From an uncultured Oscillospiraceae bacterium (lineage in GTDB: Bacteria; Bacillota; Clostridia; Oscillospirales; Oscillospiraceae): a stretch of DNA of 12,114 nt. The stretch covers positions 1 to 12,114 of the forward strand of contig CAKUCT010000037.1 in NCBI GenBank assembly GCA_934643765.1, written 5' to 3'. The notes under the pieces are model-generated. The model had not been told where the DNA came from and ran no database searches. It was given only the letters and a program-made list of their open reading frames with translations. Position numbers and translations under genes: made by a program. Numbering within the stretch: position 1 is the stretch's first letter; the number at the start of each line of letters is the position of its first letter. Of this stretch, positions 12,044-12,114 are shown piece by piece.

Positions 12044-12114
12044 GCCTGCCGGCGATCCTGGCGTCAGCTGACAAAAGCACACATGCCCGCAGGACGTACC
12101 GGCAGGCCGAAGGC
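12044..12114 (+). other. Leader beyond the riboswitch terminator, with long inverted repeat
   Basis: GCCTGCCGG (12044-12052) and CCGGCAGGC (12099-12107) are exact complements 46 bases apart. An ATG at 12083 opens a frame to the edge (MPAGRTGRPK), but it has no ribosome binding site and falls inside the repeat, so I do not call it a gene. The true start of the Mn2+-controlled gene is probably further right. Confidence 0.4.

Noticed and set aside
11748..12080. Minus-strand open frame of 110 codons
   Set aside because: It runs antisense through the riboswitch, its terminator and promoter, and has no ribosome binding site.

Overview
The window looks like chromosomal DNA of a GC-rich, endospore-forming member of the Clostridia, probably Oscillospiraceae/Ruminococcaceae. 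The reasons are two mother-cell sigma factors of the SigE/SigK type, a SpoIIGA protease, a Rex repressor, many AGGAGG-type ribosome binding sites and a high-GC coding bias. There is no CRISPR array, rRNA gene or transposase gene in view. The species assignment is inference.

Left part, minus strand (1-4444). At the left edge is the 5' half of sigK. It ends abruptly after the codons for TYAARCVEN, at the site where the skin element splits sigK in Bacillus subtilis, and positions 1 to about 114 are non-sigK sequence. I read this as the edge of a skin-like excisable element whose body, recombinase and sigK 3' half lie outside the window. Upstream of sigK are a DUF5710-type Cys-pair protein, an alpha/beta hydrolase and a small four-helix membrane protein. 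Next is a paralogue of that membrane protein with an in-frame amber codon 30 codons before its natural end. An XRE-type regulator with a zinc ribbon and a palindromic operator over its own -10 box follows, and then endonuclease III (nth).

Middle (4445-9723). rarA/mgsA (plus) converges with and overlaps a double-S1-domain protein (minus). A small DUF951 protein with an intrinsic terminator follows, then spoIIGA-sigE with an ATGA overlap. rex comes next, with a strong promoter and a cluster of TATCG half-sites just after the -10. A tRNA-Leu(CAA) with its own promoter and terminator ends the block.

Right part (9724-12114). An alkyltransferase-like protein (PWQR in place of PCHR) and a MATE exporter form a two-gene minus-strand operon behind a TTGACA/TATAAT promoter. 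At the right edge a plus-strand promoter drives a leader with a yybP-ykoY (Mn2+) riboswitch. Its P1 3' strand is shared with a downstream intrinsic terminator. The regulated gene lies beyond the window.

The main theme is the sporulation cascade. SpoIIGA would process pro-SigE, SigE would drive early mother-cell genes, and the split sigK would need DNA excision, and possibly removal of a hydrophobic pro-sequence, before late mother-cell transcription. The most notable items are the sigK split, the variant Rex with an unusual operator candidate, the nonsense codon in one of two paralogous membrane proteins, and the Mn2+ riboswitch.
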